Notes: generated from the sequence alone by a model not told the origin. Counted from the first letter of the stretch, positions 44,429 through 54,439 are shown. The stretch is DNA of 64,000 bases from Haloferax sp. Atlit-12N (GCF_003383095.1 NZ_PSYW01000003.1:124001-188000), one strand, 5' to 3'. A program made the numbers and translations.

Positions 44429-45367
44429 TCAGTCGATGACGCGGGCGATGCCGTCGTCGAGTTCCTCGTACAGTTCCTCGGCGCGGCGCTCGTCGCCGGC
44501 CGACAGCGGGCGGATCGGCTCGCGGACGTTCCCCCCGTGCAGGCCGGCCAGTTCGAGGCCTTTCTTCACCGCGGAGACGCTTATCGCGCCGGGAAGGTCG
44601 TTGTCCTCGCCCGTCTCGCCGCGGAAGTCTTGGAAGGGAAGCGTCAGGTCGCGAATCTCGCGGGCGTGCTCCCAGTTCTCCTCGGTGAGCGCCTCGAACA
44701 GCGAGAGGCCGATTTCCGGGCGGAAGTTACTGACGCCGGCCGAGAAGCCCTCGATACCCTCGTTCCAGAACGAGACGGCGTACGGTTCCGCGAGGCCGTC
44801 CACCCAGACCACGTCGTCGTCCGCGACGGCGACGGCGGAGCCGAGTTTGACCGGGTCCTCGATGGCGTACTTGACGCCGACGACGCCGTCGATGCGCGAG
44901 AGGTCGCGGAGGAAGGAGACCGAGGGATCGAAGCCGCGGACGTAGGGAACGAGCGGCGTGTCGGTCGCGGCGTCGAGTTTCTCGTAGTAGCGGAGCAGTC
45001 CGCGCTCGTGGACGTAGGTGTGGTCCGGCGGCATGACCATCATCGCGTCCACGCCGATGCGGTCGTAGGCTTCCATCAGGTCGGTCGCGGCCTTCGTCGA
45101 CCCGCCGACGCCGGCGAGGACGCAGGCGCTGTCGGGGAGGGCTTCGACGCTCGTCTCCGTCACGTCGACGCGCTCCTGTTGGGACAGGGAGTGGTATTCG
45201 CTGATGTTCGCGGCCGCGAGGAACGACGAGATACCGTCGCCGGAAAGCGACTTCGCGTTGGCTTCGAGTTTGTCGTGTTCTATCTCCAGGTCGTCGTCGA
45301 ACGGCGTGAGCAAGCCGACGGCGACGCCACGGAGACGACTACGTACACGGTCGTCTGCGAGTGGCAT
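44429..45367 (-). CDS. DapA-family lyase, candidate keto-deoxy-aldarate dehydratase or keto-deoxy sugar acid aldolase
   Basis: The 312-residue TIM-barrel protein belongs to the dihydrodipicolinate synthase family. It has GVAVGLLTPFDDD at the start, the Schiff-base lysine in GVVGVKYAI, and a tyrosine-bearing PLVPYVRGF strand. Family members include 5-dehydro-4-deoxyglucarate dehydratase and KDG aldolase. With uronate dehydrogenase next door and semialdehyde dehydrogenase upstream, the dehydratase giving 2-oxoglutarate semialdehyde is favoured. MPLADDRVRSRLRG is chosen as start; the 66 codons before it lie in the promoter region of the divergent gene. Confidence 0.8.
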   Translation of the reverse strand: MPLADDRVRSRLRGVAVGLLTPFDDDLEIEHDKLEANAKSLSGDGISSFLAAANISEYHSLSQQERVDVTETSVEALPDSACVLAGVGGSTKAATDLMEAYDRIGVDAMMVMPPDHTYVHERGLLRYYEKLDAATDTPLVPYVRGFDPSVSFLRDLSRIDGVVGVKYAIEDPVKLGSAVAVADDDVVWVDGLAEPYAVSFWNEGIEGFSAGVSNFRPEIGLSLFEALTEENWEHAREIRDLTLPFQDFRGETGEDNDLPGAISVSAVKKGLELAGLHGGNVREPIRPLSAGDERRAEELYEELDDGIARVID

Positions 45368-45565
45368 GGTAGAGTCAATCTTGGTCAACCCTGATAAAGC
45401 CATCGTCAGTCTCGAACGGCGTTCTCGCGCGCTCGGGGGCGCCCGCGAGTTACGTCTTCGGGACACAATAGTCAGGCTACGCGAACGAACGACGCTGTCG
45501 ACGCGGGAGAGTTCACCGCGGGTGTGGACGTCGGCGCGAAGTCGGATTTCGCGGTCACCCATCAA

Positions 45566-45573
45566 TTTATTAC
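45566..45573 (+). promoter_or_regulatory. TATA box of the uronate dehydrogenase-like gene
   Basis: TTTATTAC is centred about 27 bases before the ATG at 45596, supporting that start and a leaderless transcript. Confidence 0.55.
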
Positions 45574-45595
45574 GATTTGGTCAGAGTGGATTCGT

Positions 45596-46435
45596 ATGGA
45601 CGTCTTGATGACCGGCGTCTATGGCCGGTGCGGCACCGCAGTCATAGACCACCTGCACGACGACGACGACTACGACTTCACGTACTTCAACCGCTCTGAC
45701 CGCCCCGACGACCACCCCTACGGTGGCTACGACACCGTCGTCGGTGACGTGTCCGACTACGACGCGCTCAACGACGCTGCGGAGGGACAGGACGCCATGA
45801 TCCACATGGCGGCGTACCCCTACACCGACGGCACGTGGGAGGACATCTTCGAGCCCAACATCATCGGGATGTACAACGCGCTCGAAGTCGCCCGCGAAAA
45901 CGAAATCGAATCGTTCGTCTTCCTCTCGACCAACCACGTCATGGGCGGCTACGAGGACGAGTTCTCCCCCGAGATTTACGAACCGGGCCACGGACTCGTC
46001 ATCGGCCACGACGACCCCGTCCGCCCCGACTCGTTCTACGGCGCGTCGAAGGCCTACGGCGAGGACATGGGCCGGTACTACGTCGAGAACTACGAATACC
46101 CCAAGCAGTTCTACGCCCTCCGGGTGTGCAGCGTCCGGATGCCCGAGTACGACCACCCGTACGGCGACGCCGAGCAGGCCGTCGAGAACGGCGAGTTCGA
46201 GCGCGGGAGCGCCGAGTATGAAGAGACCGTCGGGCGCATGAAGGCGATGTGGCAGTCCCGCCGCGACTTCGCCCACGAAATCGACTGCTGTCTGCAGGAC
46301 GACGACGTCGAGTTCGGCATCTTCAGCGGCGTGAGCGACAACCAGCGCCGGTGGTACGACCTCGAACACGCCCGCTCGCAGATCGGTTACCACCCGCAGG
46401 ACGACGGCGAGGAGTGGGACAGCCCGCCGGAGTAA
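45596..46435 (+). CDS. Extended SDR, uronate dehydrogenase-like (Azf/Udh group)
   Basis: The 279-residue protein opens with a cofactor loop (MTGVYGRCGTAV), an NRSDRP segment after beta-2 and VGDVSDYDAL. It then has the catalytic serine/threonine strand (FVFLSTNHVMGG) and the YGASKAYGE YxxxK motif. This branch contains uronate dehydrogenase and the haloarchaeal NAD-dependent glucose-6-phosphate dehydrogenase Azf. In a pectin locus, oxidation of D-galacturonate to galactaro-lactone is the better fit. It is divergent from the DapA-family gene, which would act three steps later. Confidence 0.83.
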   Translation: MDVLMTGVYGRCGTAVIDHLHDDDDYDFTYFNRSDRPDDHPYGGYDTVVGDVSDYDALNDAAEGQDAMIHMAAYPYTDGTWEDIFEPNIIGMYNALEVARENEIESFVFLSTNHVMGGYEDEFSPEIYEPGHGLVIGHDDPVRPDSFYGASKAYGEDMGRYYVENYEYPKQFYALRVCSVRMPEYDHPYGDAEQAVENGEFERGSAEYEETVGRMKAMWQSRRDFAHEIDCCLQDDDVEFGIFSGVSDNQRRWYDLEHARSQIGYHPQDDGEEWDSPPE

Positions 46436-46575
46436 TCCCGAAGTCCGAGCCACGTCCCGCTGTCTGTCCCGCCTGTTCCGTTTTCGGTTCTTCCATCGAC
46501 GCGTCGTTGCTGACGCAAGCAAATCTGATTCTGCAATTAAATTTATGTATATTTGTTAAAAATGGGTTCGTGGGT

Positions 46576-48234
46576 ATGAAAGACACACCCACAGTCAACG
46601 ATTCGAACCGAGTCTCGCTCACCAGACGAACCGCGCTCGCGCTCCTCGGGGGCACCGGCGTCGCGGCGCTGTCCGGCACCGCGGCCGCCCAGTCCGACGA
46701 CGAACGCGAGGACGACGGCGAAGAGGACCGCGGGAACGGCCGCGGAAACGACGGAAAGCCGTGGAATCGAGACGTCGATGCGAATGGCAACAGTCTGTAT
46801 AACCTCGCGTCGCTCGACGTGGACCGCGTCTACACCTCGGCGCGCGACGCCGACGTCATCGTCTGGAAGGACGACGACGGGACGTTCCACGCGGACGGCG
46901 CGGACGGCGAAGTCGCGTCGGGCGACGGCGTCGTACCGGTCGCGCAGGCGGCCATCGACAGCCTCACCGAGGGGCGGACGTGGAACGAGAAGGTGCTCAT
47001 CGCCTCGCCCGGCGAGATTACGGGCGAGGACGGCAGCCTCGAACTCCCGAGCTACACGACCCTCGACGCGCCAACCACGCTCTCGATTCCCGACGGGGAG
47101 TCGGTGCCACCGGTCGTTCGGGCCGTCGGCGCGGAACACATCGAAGTGGAATCCCTCGTCGTCGAGGGGCCCGCGGCGATGGGTGTCCGACTCACCAGTT
47201 GTTCGAACGTCCGCCTCGGCGACATCCGTATCACAGGCGTGACCAGCGACGGCATCCGTATCGACGGCCGGGGCGACGCGCCCCGATCGACCGACATCCA
47301 GATGGGGCAGATATACATCGAGGGGAACGGCCACCACGGCGTCGAGACCTACGGGGTCGACCGCATCCAAATCGAGCAGGTCGTCGGCAACGACCCCGCA
47401 AGCTGCGTCGTCCTCCTCAACGACACCGTCGACGCGACGGTGAACAGCGTCGTCGGCCTCGAACCGGGCGGTCCCGCGGGCTACGCGACGTTCCGCGTCG
47501 CCAACGGCGCGCACGACGTGACAGTCGGCGAAGTCGTCAGCCGCGGCGGCAACCGAGGCGTCTTCGGCGTCTCCGAGTGTTACGACATCACCATCGGCCA
47601 CGTCAACATCGAGGGCGCGGAGGACCAGGGCATTCTCATCCAGAACTGCCGGGACTTCACCGTGCAGGGCGGCGTCGTCAAGAACACGAACGGCGACGGC
47701 GTCCGCATCGACTCGCGGAACGACGGGGAACAGCTTCCCGCGGAAGGCATCTCGATTAGCAATCTCCGCGTCTACGACGACCGCGACGAGCCGAAACAGA
47801 CGTGGGGCATCCTCGAAACCGGGCCGGCGTGCAACCACAACCGCATCGTCAACAACGACGTACGGAGCGGCGGGACGACCCGGAACATCGGGATTTTCTC
47901 GAACACGACGGTCGTGCGGGACAACGTCGGCGGCGGCTTCGCCGACGGCGAGGTGACGCTGTCGGCCGGCGAATCGCCCGCGGCCCGCGTCGAGGGCGTC
48001 AGCGAGTTCCCCGACGTGACCATCCCGGGGAGCGTCGACGAACCGGAAGACTTCGAGGCGTCGGCACTGTCGGTCCGCGCGAAGCCCGCGACGACGGGGT
48101 CGTCGGAGACGTACGCGTGGGAGAGCTACGTGGAGTGGAACGGCTCCACCGGGAGTTGGGACCTCGTCTTCGAGTGGCGTACCGACCCCGGCGTCGACGT
48201 GACGCTCGACTACGTCGTGGACAAGACGCGCTGA
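46576..48234 (+). CDS. Tat-exported right-handed beta-helix protein (pectin lyase-like fold)
   Basis: The 552-residue protein has a Tat signal (SLTRRTALALLGGTGVAALSG) ending near AAAQ. An acidic, Gly/Asp/Arg-rich linker follows, then many short beta-helix coils with the pattern V-x-x-x-x-V/I-x-G-x-x-x-x-G-I/V-x-I. Examples are ITGVTSDGIRID, IEGNGHHGVETYG and VVKNTNGDGVRID. No lipobox is present, so it is probably secreted. The fold is that of pectate lyases and polygalacturonases, but I cannot point to catalytic residues of a named family. It may be the extracellular pectin-cleaving enzyme of this locus or a binding protein. Confidence 0.8.
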   Translation: MKDTPTVNDSNRVSLTRRTALALLGGTGVAALSGTAAAQSDDEREDDGEEDRGNGRGNDGKPWNRDVDANGNSLYNLASLDVDRVYTSARDADVIVWKDDDGTFHADGADGEVASGDGVVPVAQAAIDSLTEGRTWNEKVLIASPGEITGEDGSLELPSYTTLDAPTTLSIPDGESVPPVVRAVGAEHIEVESLVVEGPAAMGVRLTSCSNVRLGDIRITGVTSDGIRIDGRGDAPRSTDIQMGQIYIEGNGHHGVETYGVDRIQIEQVVGNDPASCVVLLNDTVDATVNSVVGLEPGGPAGYATFRVANGAHDVTVGEVVSRGGNRGVFGVSECYDITIGHVNIEGAEDQGILIQNCRDFTVQGGVVKNTNGDGVRIDSRNDGEQLPAEGISISNLRVYDDRDEPKQTWGILETGPACNHNRIVNNDVRSGGTTRNIGIFSNTTVVRDNVGGGFADGEVTLSAGESPAARVEGVSEFPDVTIPGSVDEPEDFEASALSVRAKPATTGSSETYAWESYVEWNGSTGSWDLVFEWRTDPGVDVTLDYVVDKTR

Positions 48235-48369
48235 AGCGGCCGTCGCACCCGGCGGCTGACGGTTGACGTGGGCGACTACCGGCGACTGCCGGCGACTGAT
48301 GACGAACGACTGCGCCGGTCGATGAGTCCGAAAAAACGAGGGTGACGGTTCAGGCCGACGCGGCGACGC

Positions 48370-48831
48370 TCACTCGGTGTGAAGCGTCACGTAGCCGTCG
48401 AAGTTGAGAATCACGAACTGCGCGAGGTCGCCGAACAGCGCCTTCCCGGTCGGCGAGCGGTTCCGGCCGAGGATGAACACGTGGTCCGCGCCCTCCTCTT
48501 CTGCGACTTCGATGACCGTCTCGGCGCGCTCTTTCTCACTCGCTATTCGCGGGACGATTTCGTAGGACACCTCGTCGTCGGTCCCGAAGACCTCTCGGGC
48601 GACTTCCTCGGCGTCGTTCATCGCACCCTTGAACGCGTCCTGTTCCGTGTATGACGTGTGCTCGACGTCGCCGATGGTGTCGAGGACCTCCTGGGTCTCC
48701 TCGAACTCGTCTTCGGTGAGCGTGACGAGGAGGACGAGGTCGGCGTCCGCGCCGAGTGCGTGTTCTCTGGCCTCCCGGAGGAGGTCCGCGTGTAAGTCAG
48801 TGTTCTCGATGAGTACTAATCCTCTGTCCAT
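48370..48831 (-). CDS. Universal stress protein (UspA) family
   Basis: The 153-residue protein has an opening LVLIENTDLHADLLREA strand-helix and the C-terminal nucleotide-binding motif GADHVFILGRNRSPTGKALFGDLAQFVILN, with the G-x-x-G-(9)-G pattern of ATP-binding USP domains. Five upstream codons with an earlier ATG are less likely. It stands alone, reading against both neighbours, and has no obvious link to pectin use. Confidence 0.85.
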   Translation of the reverse strand: MDRGLVLIENTDLHADLLREAREHALGADADLVLLVTLTEDEFEETQEVLDTIGDVEHTSYTEQDAFKGAMNDAEEVAREVFGTDDEVSYEIVPRIASEKERAETVIEVAEEEGADHVFILGRNRSPTGKALFGDLAQFVILNFDGYVTLHTE

Positions 48832-49015
48832 GCACCTGCATTTCATCTCGTCTTATCTAAGTCTACCGCAGGAACGGACGGCACGGACGGGGTTGGCGGG
48901 AGTACGAGCCACCAGGCCGACCTTCTCCCCGCGTGCGACGCGCGACTCGTCGCCTGGCGGAGCAGTCGCCCGGCGGGGCAGTATACTGAAATACACCGCG
49001 GTACTCTACGTAGGC

Positions 49016-49237
49016 ATGCCCGAAACGAGTCTCGCCGACGTGCTCCGCGACTACGAGACCCGGATGAAGTTCGTCCTCGTCATCTCGCTGGCCTCTATCG
49101 TCCTGCTACTCATCTCGCTTCCGTCTATCGAACCGGGGACGACGACCCACGCGCTCGTCTACCTCCAACTGACGACGTTCGGCGGGTTGGCGGTCGCGAT
49201 GCTCGGACTGCTCTTGTGGACGGCCAGAAGCGCGTGA
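49016..49237 (+). CDS. Small two-span membrane protein of unknown function
   Basis: The 73-residue protein has a short charged start (MPETSLADVLRDYETR) and two hydrophobic segments (FVLVISLASIVLLLISL and LTTFGGLAVAMLGLLLW). It ends with a basic tail. The length and pattern are typical of small haloarchaeal membrane proteins. The longer upstream frame is not supported. No function can be given. Confidence 0.65.
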   Translation: MPETSLADVLRDYETRMKFVLVISLASIVLLLISLPSIEPGTTTHALVYLQLTTFGGLAVAMLGLLLWTARSA

Positions 49238-49360
49238 GAGACGTTCATCGAACCCTGATAGTCAGGAATTACAACTAGGATAGTTATTTTCTCTGGCATG
49301 GCCAGTATGGACAAATCCAGTATCTATATTAACCGGGAGTATCATGATAGATGATACCGC

Positions 49361-51217
49361 ATGGCTGGAAAACGTTCAACCAACTGGAAGAGACGAGACC
49401 TTATCAAATACGGGGCGGTCGCTGGCACAGCGGGACTGGCTGGCTGTTTCGATAGCTCGGGGCAGACGACCGAAGACGGCAGCACCGAAGACGGCACGGA
49501 CAGCGGTACGAGCACCGAGGGCGGTGCGACCATCGCCGACGACACCCTCGACTACCCCGCGGGCCGACCCGCGACGGACGTGCAGTTCAACCGCTACAGC
49601 CTCGGCAACTACGCACACACCCTGCAGGACCAACTGTTCGAGGAAGTCGCGCGCGGCTACGCCGACGGGACGGTCCGACCCGACCTGCTCGAAGACATGA
49701 GCGTCGACGGGCGGACGCTCACGCTGACGTTCCCCGAGGGGTTCAAGTGGTGGAACGGCGACGACCTGACGGCCGAAGACTACTACATCGGCCTCGAAAT
49801 CGACCGCCTGCAGTCGCCCGAGGAGTCGCCCATCGAGAGCAACACGCTGGTGGACGACTACACCATCGAGCGGACGTTCAAGACGGCCGTCTCGCCCAAC
49901 CTCATGAAGGCGAACGTTGCAGAGACGTTCGTCAACACCCCGCGGTCGGTCTACCGCGAATACCTCACGCGCTACGAGGAAGCATCGAGTGACAGCGAGC
50001 GCGAGAGCGTGACGAGCGACCTCCTCGACATGAGCATCACCACCCAACAGCTCATCGACGAGGGACTCGGCAACGCGCTGTACCGCGTCACCGGCTTCAA
50101 CTCCTCGGAGACCATCCTCGAGAAGTTCGAAGACCACCCGTACGCGAGCCGCACGGACATCCCGAACGTCCGTATCATCCCCGAGACGACCTCCGACGTG
50201 GAGTCGCTGTCGGTGAACGACCAGCTCGACATGAACCCCGACGTGCTCATGTCGGAGTCCCAGCAGTCCCGGTACCCGGACAACATCGAGAACGTCTACC
50301 GGCTCAACTGGTTCCGCACGCAGAAGTTCACGTTCAACTTCAAGAACGAGCACATCGCGAAGCTCCCCGTCCGACGCGCCATCGTCAACGCGGTGGACTT
50401 CGAGTCGATGGTCGCCGCGATGCGGCAGGCCGGAACCGTCGGCGCGCCCGCCGAGAACCAGACGGCGCTGCGCTCGACGATTCACGAGGAGTACCTCGGT
50501 GAGGACTTCGTCGACCAGCTCATCGACTACCCGGTCGGCAAAGACCTCGAAGCCGCGACGCAGCTGCTCGAAGACGCCGGCTACACCAAGGAGAACGGCA
50601 CGTGGGTCGACCCGGACGGCGAGTCGTTCACCTTCACGGTCCTCACGCAGAACAACAACACCCAGGTGCAGGCCACGAAGGTCTTCAACGACCAGCTCAA
50701 CGCGTTCGGCATCCAGACGAAGATTAGCACGGTCAGTTCGACCGACTACTACCAGCGCCTCCAAACGTACGAGGCGGACATCTTCTGGATATGGCACGTC
50801 GCGAAGGCGCTTTGGCACCCGACGGCGTACTTCTCGAACAACTTCTACGGCATCGAGGTCGGCAACCCCTCCAGCGGGAACGAGACCGGCCCGACGGGCA
50901 AGCCGTTCACGACGACCATCCCGAGCGAGGTCGGCGCGACCGAGATTTCGGGCAGCGGCAAGGAAATCCAGCCCGCACAGCTGATGAACGACCTGCCGAA
51001 CTCCGAGTCGGCAGAGCAGGTCAGAGAACGGACCCGCGACCTCGTCCAGTGGTTCAACTACGCGCTTCCCGACTTCGTCTTCGTCGAGGAAGACTCCGGC
51101 TACTGGGGCGACACGCAGGACTTCTCCATGCCGACCGGCGACGACTACGAACTCAACACGAACCGGCCGGGCGAGTTCTCGTTCAAGAACGGATGGATTA
51201 GCTCGAACTCTGAGTAA
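49361..51217 (+). CDS. Solute-binding lipoprotein of an oligopeptide-type ABC importer (family 5)
   Basis: The 618-residue protein has a leader with KRRDLIKYG and the lipobox LAGC near residue 27, then a Thr/Gly/Asp/Ser-rich tether. The family 5 body has FPEGFKWWNGDDLTAEDYYIGLEI, a KLPVRRAIVNAVDFESM helix and a long C-terminal lobe. It is first in a five-gene plus-strand operon (49361-55497). The pectin context suggests an oligo-galacturonide or rhamnogalacturonan fragment as ligand, as known for some family 5 proteins, but a peptide cannot be excluded. A TCTATATTAA element at 49323-49332 is the likely TATA box. Confidence 0.9.
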   Translation: MAGKRSTNWKRRDLIKYGAVAGTAGLAGCFDSSGQTTEDGSTEDGTDSGTSTEGGATIADDTLDYPAGRPATDVQFNRYSLGNYAHTLQDQLFEEVARGYADGTVRPDLLEDMSVDGRTLTLTFPEGFKWWNGDDLTAEDYYIGLEIDRLQSPEESPIESNTLVDDYTIERTFKTAVSPNLMKANVAETFVNTPRSVYREYLTRYEEASSDSERESVTSDLLDMSITTQQLIDEGLGNALYRVTGFNSSETILEKFEDHPYASRTDIPNVRIIPETTSDVESLSVNDQLDMNPDVLMSESQQSRYPDNIENVYRLNWFRTQKFTFNFKNEHIAKLPVRRAIVNAVDFESMVAAMRQAGTVGAPAENQTALRSTIHEEYLGEDFVDQLIDYPVGKDLEAATQLLEDAGYTKENGTWVDPDGESFTFTVLTQNNNTQVQATKVFNDQLNAFGIQTKISTVSSTDYYQRLQTYEADIFWIWHVAKALWHPTAYFSNNFYGIEVGNPSSGNETGPTGKPFTTTIPSEVGATEISGSGKEIQPAQLMNDLPNSESAEQVRERTRDLVQWFNYALPDFVFVEEDSGYWGDTQDFSMPTGDDYELNTNRPGEFSFKNGWISSNSE

Positions 51218-51290
51218 GGTCAGACGGCACCCCCAACGGGCTTAACCACCACAATTAAGCCCTCTCACGCTAGAAGCCAAACTATTAATA

Positions 51291-52295
51291 ATGACACCAA
51301 AGTATTTGTTGAAACGTCTCGGGCAAGCGATACTGACGTTTCTCGTCACGATGACGGTCTCGTTTCTGCTGTACCAAGCCATGCCGGGTGGTCCGACGGA
51401 GGCGATGCGGAGTGTGATTCTCTCGCAGAGCGGCGGGAGCGTCGACATCGACCGACTGAACAGGATGATACAGCTCTACACGAACGTGAATCCGGACCAG
51501 CCGATGCACGTACAGTATTTCAACTACGCGTCTGACGTGATTCTCCGGCAGGACCTGGGCACTTCGTTCTTCAAGAACGAGAAGGTCACGACGCTCATCA
51601 TGCAGCGCATCCCGTGGTCGATGTTCATCAGCGTCTACGCGCTCGCGCTGGGCTACTCGCTGAGTATCTTCCTCGGCGTGATGACGGCCTACCGCGAGAA
51701 GTCGCGGTTCGACTCCACGGTGTCATCTCTCATCATCGGACTCAACTCGATTCCGTACTACATCGTCGGCGTCGTGCTCATCTACTTCCTCGCCATCCAG
51801 AACAACTACTTCCCGACGGGCGGCCGCATCGGCTCGGGAATCACGGCGGGGTACAACCCCGAGTTCATGCTCAGCCTCGTGAAGCACGCGGCGCTCCCGG
51901 CGATTTCGATGGGCGCGCTCGCGACCTCCGGGGCGCTCGCCATGCGCGGCAACGCGATTCGCGTCCTCGGCGAGGACTACATCCGCGTGGCACAGCTCCG
52001 CGGGCTCCGCGAGACCCGCATCGCCACGCAGTACCTCGGGCACAACTCCATCCTCCCGATGTACACGCAGTTCATGATCGGCATCGCCGGCGTCTTCAGT
52101 AGCGCAGTCATCGTCGAGGAGGTCTTCGCGTACCCGGGCATGGGCCTCCTGATGTTCGAGGCTGTCAAGACGCAAGACTACCCGCTGTTGATGGGCACGC
52201 TCATCGTGTTCACGGCGATTTCGCTGACCGCCATCTTCATCGCTGACCTCACGTACACGCTCATCGACCCGCGCATCTCGGTGGGTGAGGAGTAA
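51291..52295 (+). CDS. ABC importer permease, DppB/OppB-like
   Basis: The 334-residue protein starts KYLLKRLGQAILTFLVTMTVSF and has about six spans. The EAA loop reads DYIRVAQLRGLRETRIATQYLG, and the C-terminus ends in DLTYTLIDPRISVG, typical of the family. It lies 73 bases after the solute-binding gene and two bases before the second permease gene. Confidence 0.93.
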   Translation: MTPKYLLKRLGQAILTFLVTMTVSFLLYQAMPGGPTEAMRSVILSQSGGSVDIDRLNRMIQLYTNVNPDQPMHVQYFNYASDVILRQDLGTSFFKNEKVTTLIMQRIPWSMFISVYALALGYSLSIFLGVMTAYREKSRFDSTVSSLIIGLNSIPYYIVGVVLIYFLAIQNNYFPTGGRIGSGITAGYNPEFMLSLVKHAALPAISMGALATSGALAMRGNAIRVLGEDYIRVAQLRGLRETRIATQYLGHNSILPMYTQFMIGIAGVFSSAVIVEEVFAYPGMGLLMFEAVKTQDYPLLMGTLIVFTAISLTAIFIADLTYTLIDPRISVGEE

Positions 52296-52297
52296 CT

Positions 52298-53323
52298 ATG
52301 AGCGAAGCACATTCCGACACGTTCGACCTGAAGGACCTCTACGACGAAGATATCGACCCGGACCCCGAATCGCGGGCCGACCGCGCAAAGCGGTTCCTCG
52401 AGATGAACGTCGTCGCACCCGCGCGCATCGCGGTCGACGACTGGCGCGCGCTCGTCGGCGGCGCGATTCTCGCGTTCTTCCTCCTCATGGGAACCGTCGG
52501 CGTCTGGCTCGTCGAGCGGCCGACAAGCGGTGACGCTCCCGTTCTCGCCGCGCCGTTCGAATCGCTCGCGTACCCGCTCGGCACCGACGTGTTCGGCCAG
52601 CCGATTCACGCCCAGCTCATCCACGCGACGCCGGGCATGTTCAAGATGATCTTCGCGGGCGCGGTCGTGAGCGTCGGTTTCGCCGCCCTCGTGGGCGTCG
52701 TCGCCGGCTTCGAACACGGCACGCGCATCGACTCGTTCCTGATGACCATCACCGACGTGGTCATCACGATTCCGGGCCTGCCGCTCATCATCGTCATCAC
52801 GGCCATCTTCCAGCCCGAGAACCCCTACATCGTCGGGGTCTTCCTCGGTATCGACAACTGGCCGGGACTGGCGCGGACCGTCCGCTCCCAAGTGCTGAGC
52901 ATCCGCGAGGAGTCCTACGTCGAGGCGTCCGAAATCATGGGCATCCCGCTGTCGTCGATTCTCCGGCGGGACATCCTCTCGCAGCTCATGCCGTACGTGA
53001 TGATAAACGGGGCGCTCACCTCCCGGCGCATCATCTTCGAATCCGTGGGCCTGTACTTCCTCGGTATCCTGCCGTTCACCACGTTCAACTGGGGCGTGAT
53101 GATGAACCTCGCGTACGAGGGCAACGCGCTCACCCGACCGGACATGCTCCCGTGGATGGTCGCGCCCATGGTCTGTATCTTCCTGCTGTCGTTCGGGCTC
53201 GTCCTGCTATCGCAGGGCCTCGACAGCCTGTTCAACGTCCGCCTCCGGGCACGCCACGCGAAAACCTCGAAGAAGAAAGGCACCTCGAAGAACAACCAAT
53301 CGCAGGCGACCGGCGGGGACTGA
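52298..53323 (+). CDS. ABC importer permease, DppC/OppC-like
   Basis: The 341-residue protein has a 45-residue cytoplasmic start, a first span (LVGGAILAFFLLMGTVGVWL), a periplasm-side loop and five further spans with the EAA loop EASEIMGIPLSSILRRDIL. A GGTGAGGAG stretch ahead of the ATG could serve as ribosome binding site within the end of the preceding gene. The last 35 residues are Lys/Ser/Gln-rich and likely cytoplasmic. Confidence 0.92.
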   Translation: MSEAHSDTFDLKDLYDEDIDPDPESRADRAKRFLEMNVVAPARIAVDDWRALVGGAILAFFLLMGTVGVWLVERPTSGDAPVLAAPFESLAYPLGTDVFGQPIHAQLIHATPGMFKMIFAGAVVSVGFAALVGVVAGFEHGTRIDSFLMTITDVVITIPGLPLIIVITAIFQPENPYIVGVFLGIDNWPGLARTVRSQVLSIREESYVEASEIMGIPLSSILRRDILSQLMPYVMINGALTSRRIIFESVGLYFLGILPFTTFNWGVMMNLAYEGNALTRPDMLPWMVAPMVCIFLLSFGLVLLSQGLDSLFNVRLRARHAKTSKKKGTSKNNQSQATGGD

Positions 53324-53350
53324 CCCCGTGCCAACACCTATTACCAGACG

Positions 53351-54439
53351 ATGACTACCAACCAAACAATGCGAACGTCGAATCAGAACGACTCGGACCC
53401 GGACCAAGACGTCGTGTTCGAAGTCCGCGACCTAGAGGTCACCTTCGGGACCAACCGAGGCGAATCGAGAGTCGTCCGCAACGTCGACTTCGATATCTAC
53501 CGCAACGAGACGCTCGGTATGGTCGGCGAAAGCGGCAGCGGGAAGTCGATGACGTCCTCCGCGTTGATGAACGCGGTCGTCAGCCCGGGCGAGACCTCCG
53601 GCGAGGTTACCTACTACCCGCCTGACGGCGGCGAGCCGATTTCCGTGCTCGACCTCGACGAAGAGGAGCTTCGGAAGTTCCGCTGGGGCGAAGTCGCCAT
53701 GGTGTTCCAGGGCGCGATGAGCTCGTTTAACCCCGTCAAGAAAGTCCGCGGTCACTTCCGGGAGACCCTCGAAGACCACAACCGCGACGTGGAAGCGGGG
53801 CTCGAACGCGCACGCCAGATTCTGGGCGACCTCTACTTAGACCCCGACCGCGTCCTCGACTCGTACCCCTACGAGCTCTCGGGCGGGATGAAACAGCGCG
53901 CGCTCGTCGCGCTCGCGCTCATCCTCGAACCGGAGGTGCTCGTGATGGACGAGCCGACCGCCGCGCTCGACCTCCTGATGCAGCGCTCTATCGTCTCGCT
54001 GCTCAAGGAGCTCAAAGAGGAGTACGACCTGACGATTATCTTCATCACGCACGACCTGCCGCTTCTCACCAAGCTCGCCGACCGGCTCGTCGTGATGTAC
54101 GCGTTCGACATCGTCGAAATCGGCTCGACGGAAGAGATTCTCTACGACGCGGCGCACCCCTACACGCGGTCGCTCCTCAACGCGACGCCGGACCTGAACG
54201 CACCCATCGAGGAGATGCAGTCCATCTCGGGAGCGAAGCCCGACCCGGTGACCAACATCCCGGGCTGTTCGTACCGGCCGCGGTGCCCGATGGCCGACGA
54301 GTCCTGCGCGGAGGCGGAGCCGCCGATGGCAGACCGCGGAAGCGGTCACCGAACCGCGTGTTTCTACCACGACGACGTGGCCGACGAGATTCCGATTCCC
54401 GCGATGGAAGCGGCCGAAAAAGGCGGTGAGTCGGAATGA
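53351..54439 (+). CDS. ABC importer ATP-binding protein, DppD/OppD-like
   Basis: The 362-residue protein has Walker A GESGSGKS, signature LSGGMKQR, Walker B VLVMDEPTAALD, switch ITHDLPLL and the C-terminal CSYRPRCPMADESC cysteine motif of the oligopeptide subfamily. The gene overlaps the next ATPase gene by four bases. In contrast to the 10-17 kb system, the two ATPases here are separate proteins. Confidence 0.93.
   Translation: MTTNQTMRTSNQNDSDPDQDVVFEVRDLEVTFGTNRGESRVVRNVDFDIYRNETLGMVGESGSGKSMTSSALMNAVVSPGETSGEVTYYPPDGGEPISVLDLDEEELRKFRWGEVAMVFQGAMSSFNPVKKVRGHFRETLEDHNRDVEAGLERARQILGDLYLDPDRVLDSYPYELSGGMKQRALVALALILEPEVLVMDEPTAALDLLMQRSIVSLLKELKEEYDLTIIFITHDLPLLTKLADRLVVMYAFDIVEIGSTEEILYDAAHPYTRSLLNATPDLNAPIEEMQSISGAKPDPVTNIPGCSYRPRCPMADESCAEAEPPMADRGSGHRTACFYHDDVADEIPIPAMEAAEKGGESE

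Noticed and set aside
46543..47838. 431-residue minus-strand frame opposite the beta-helix gene
   Set aside because: Antisense shadow with repetitive Asp/Val/Ala content and no start context.
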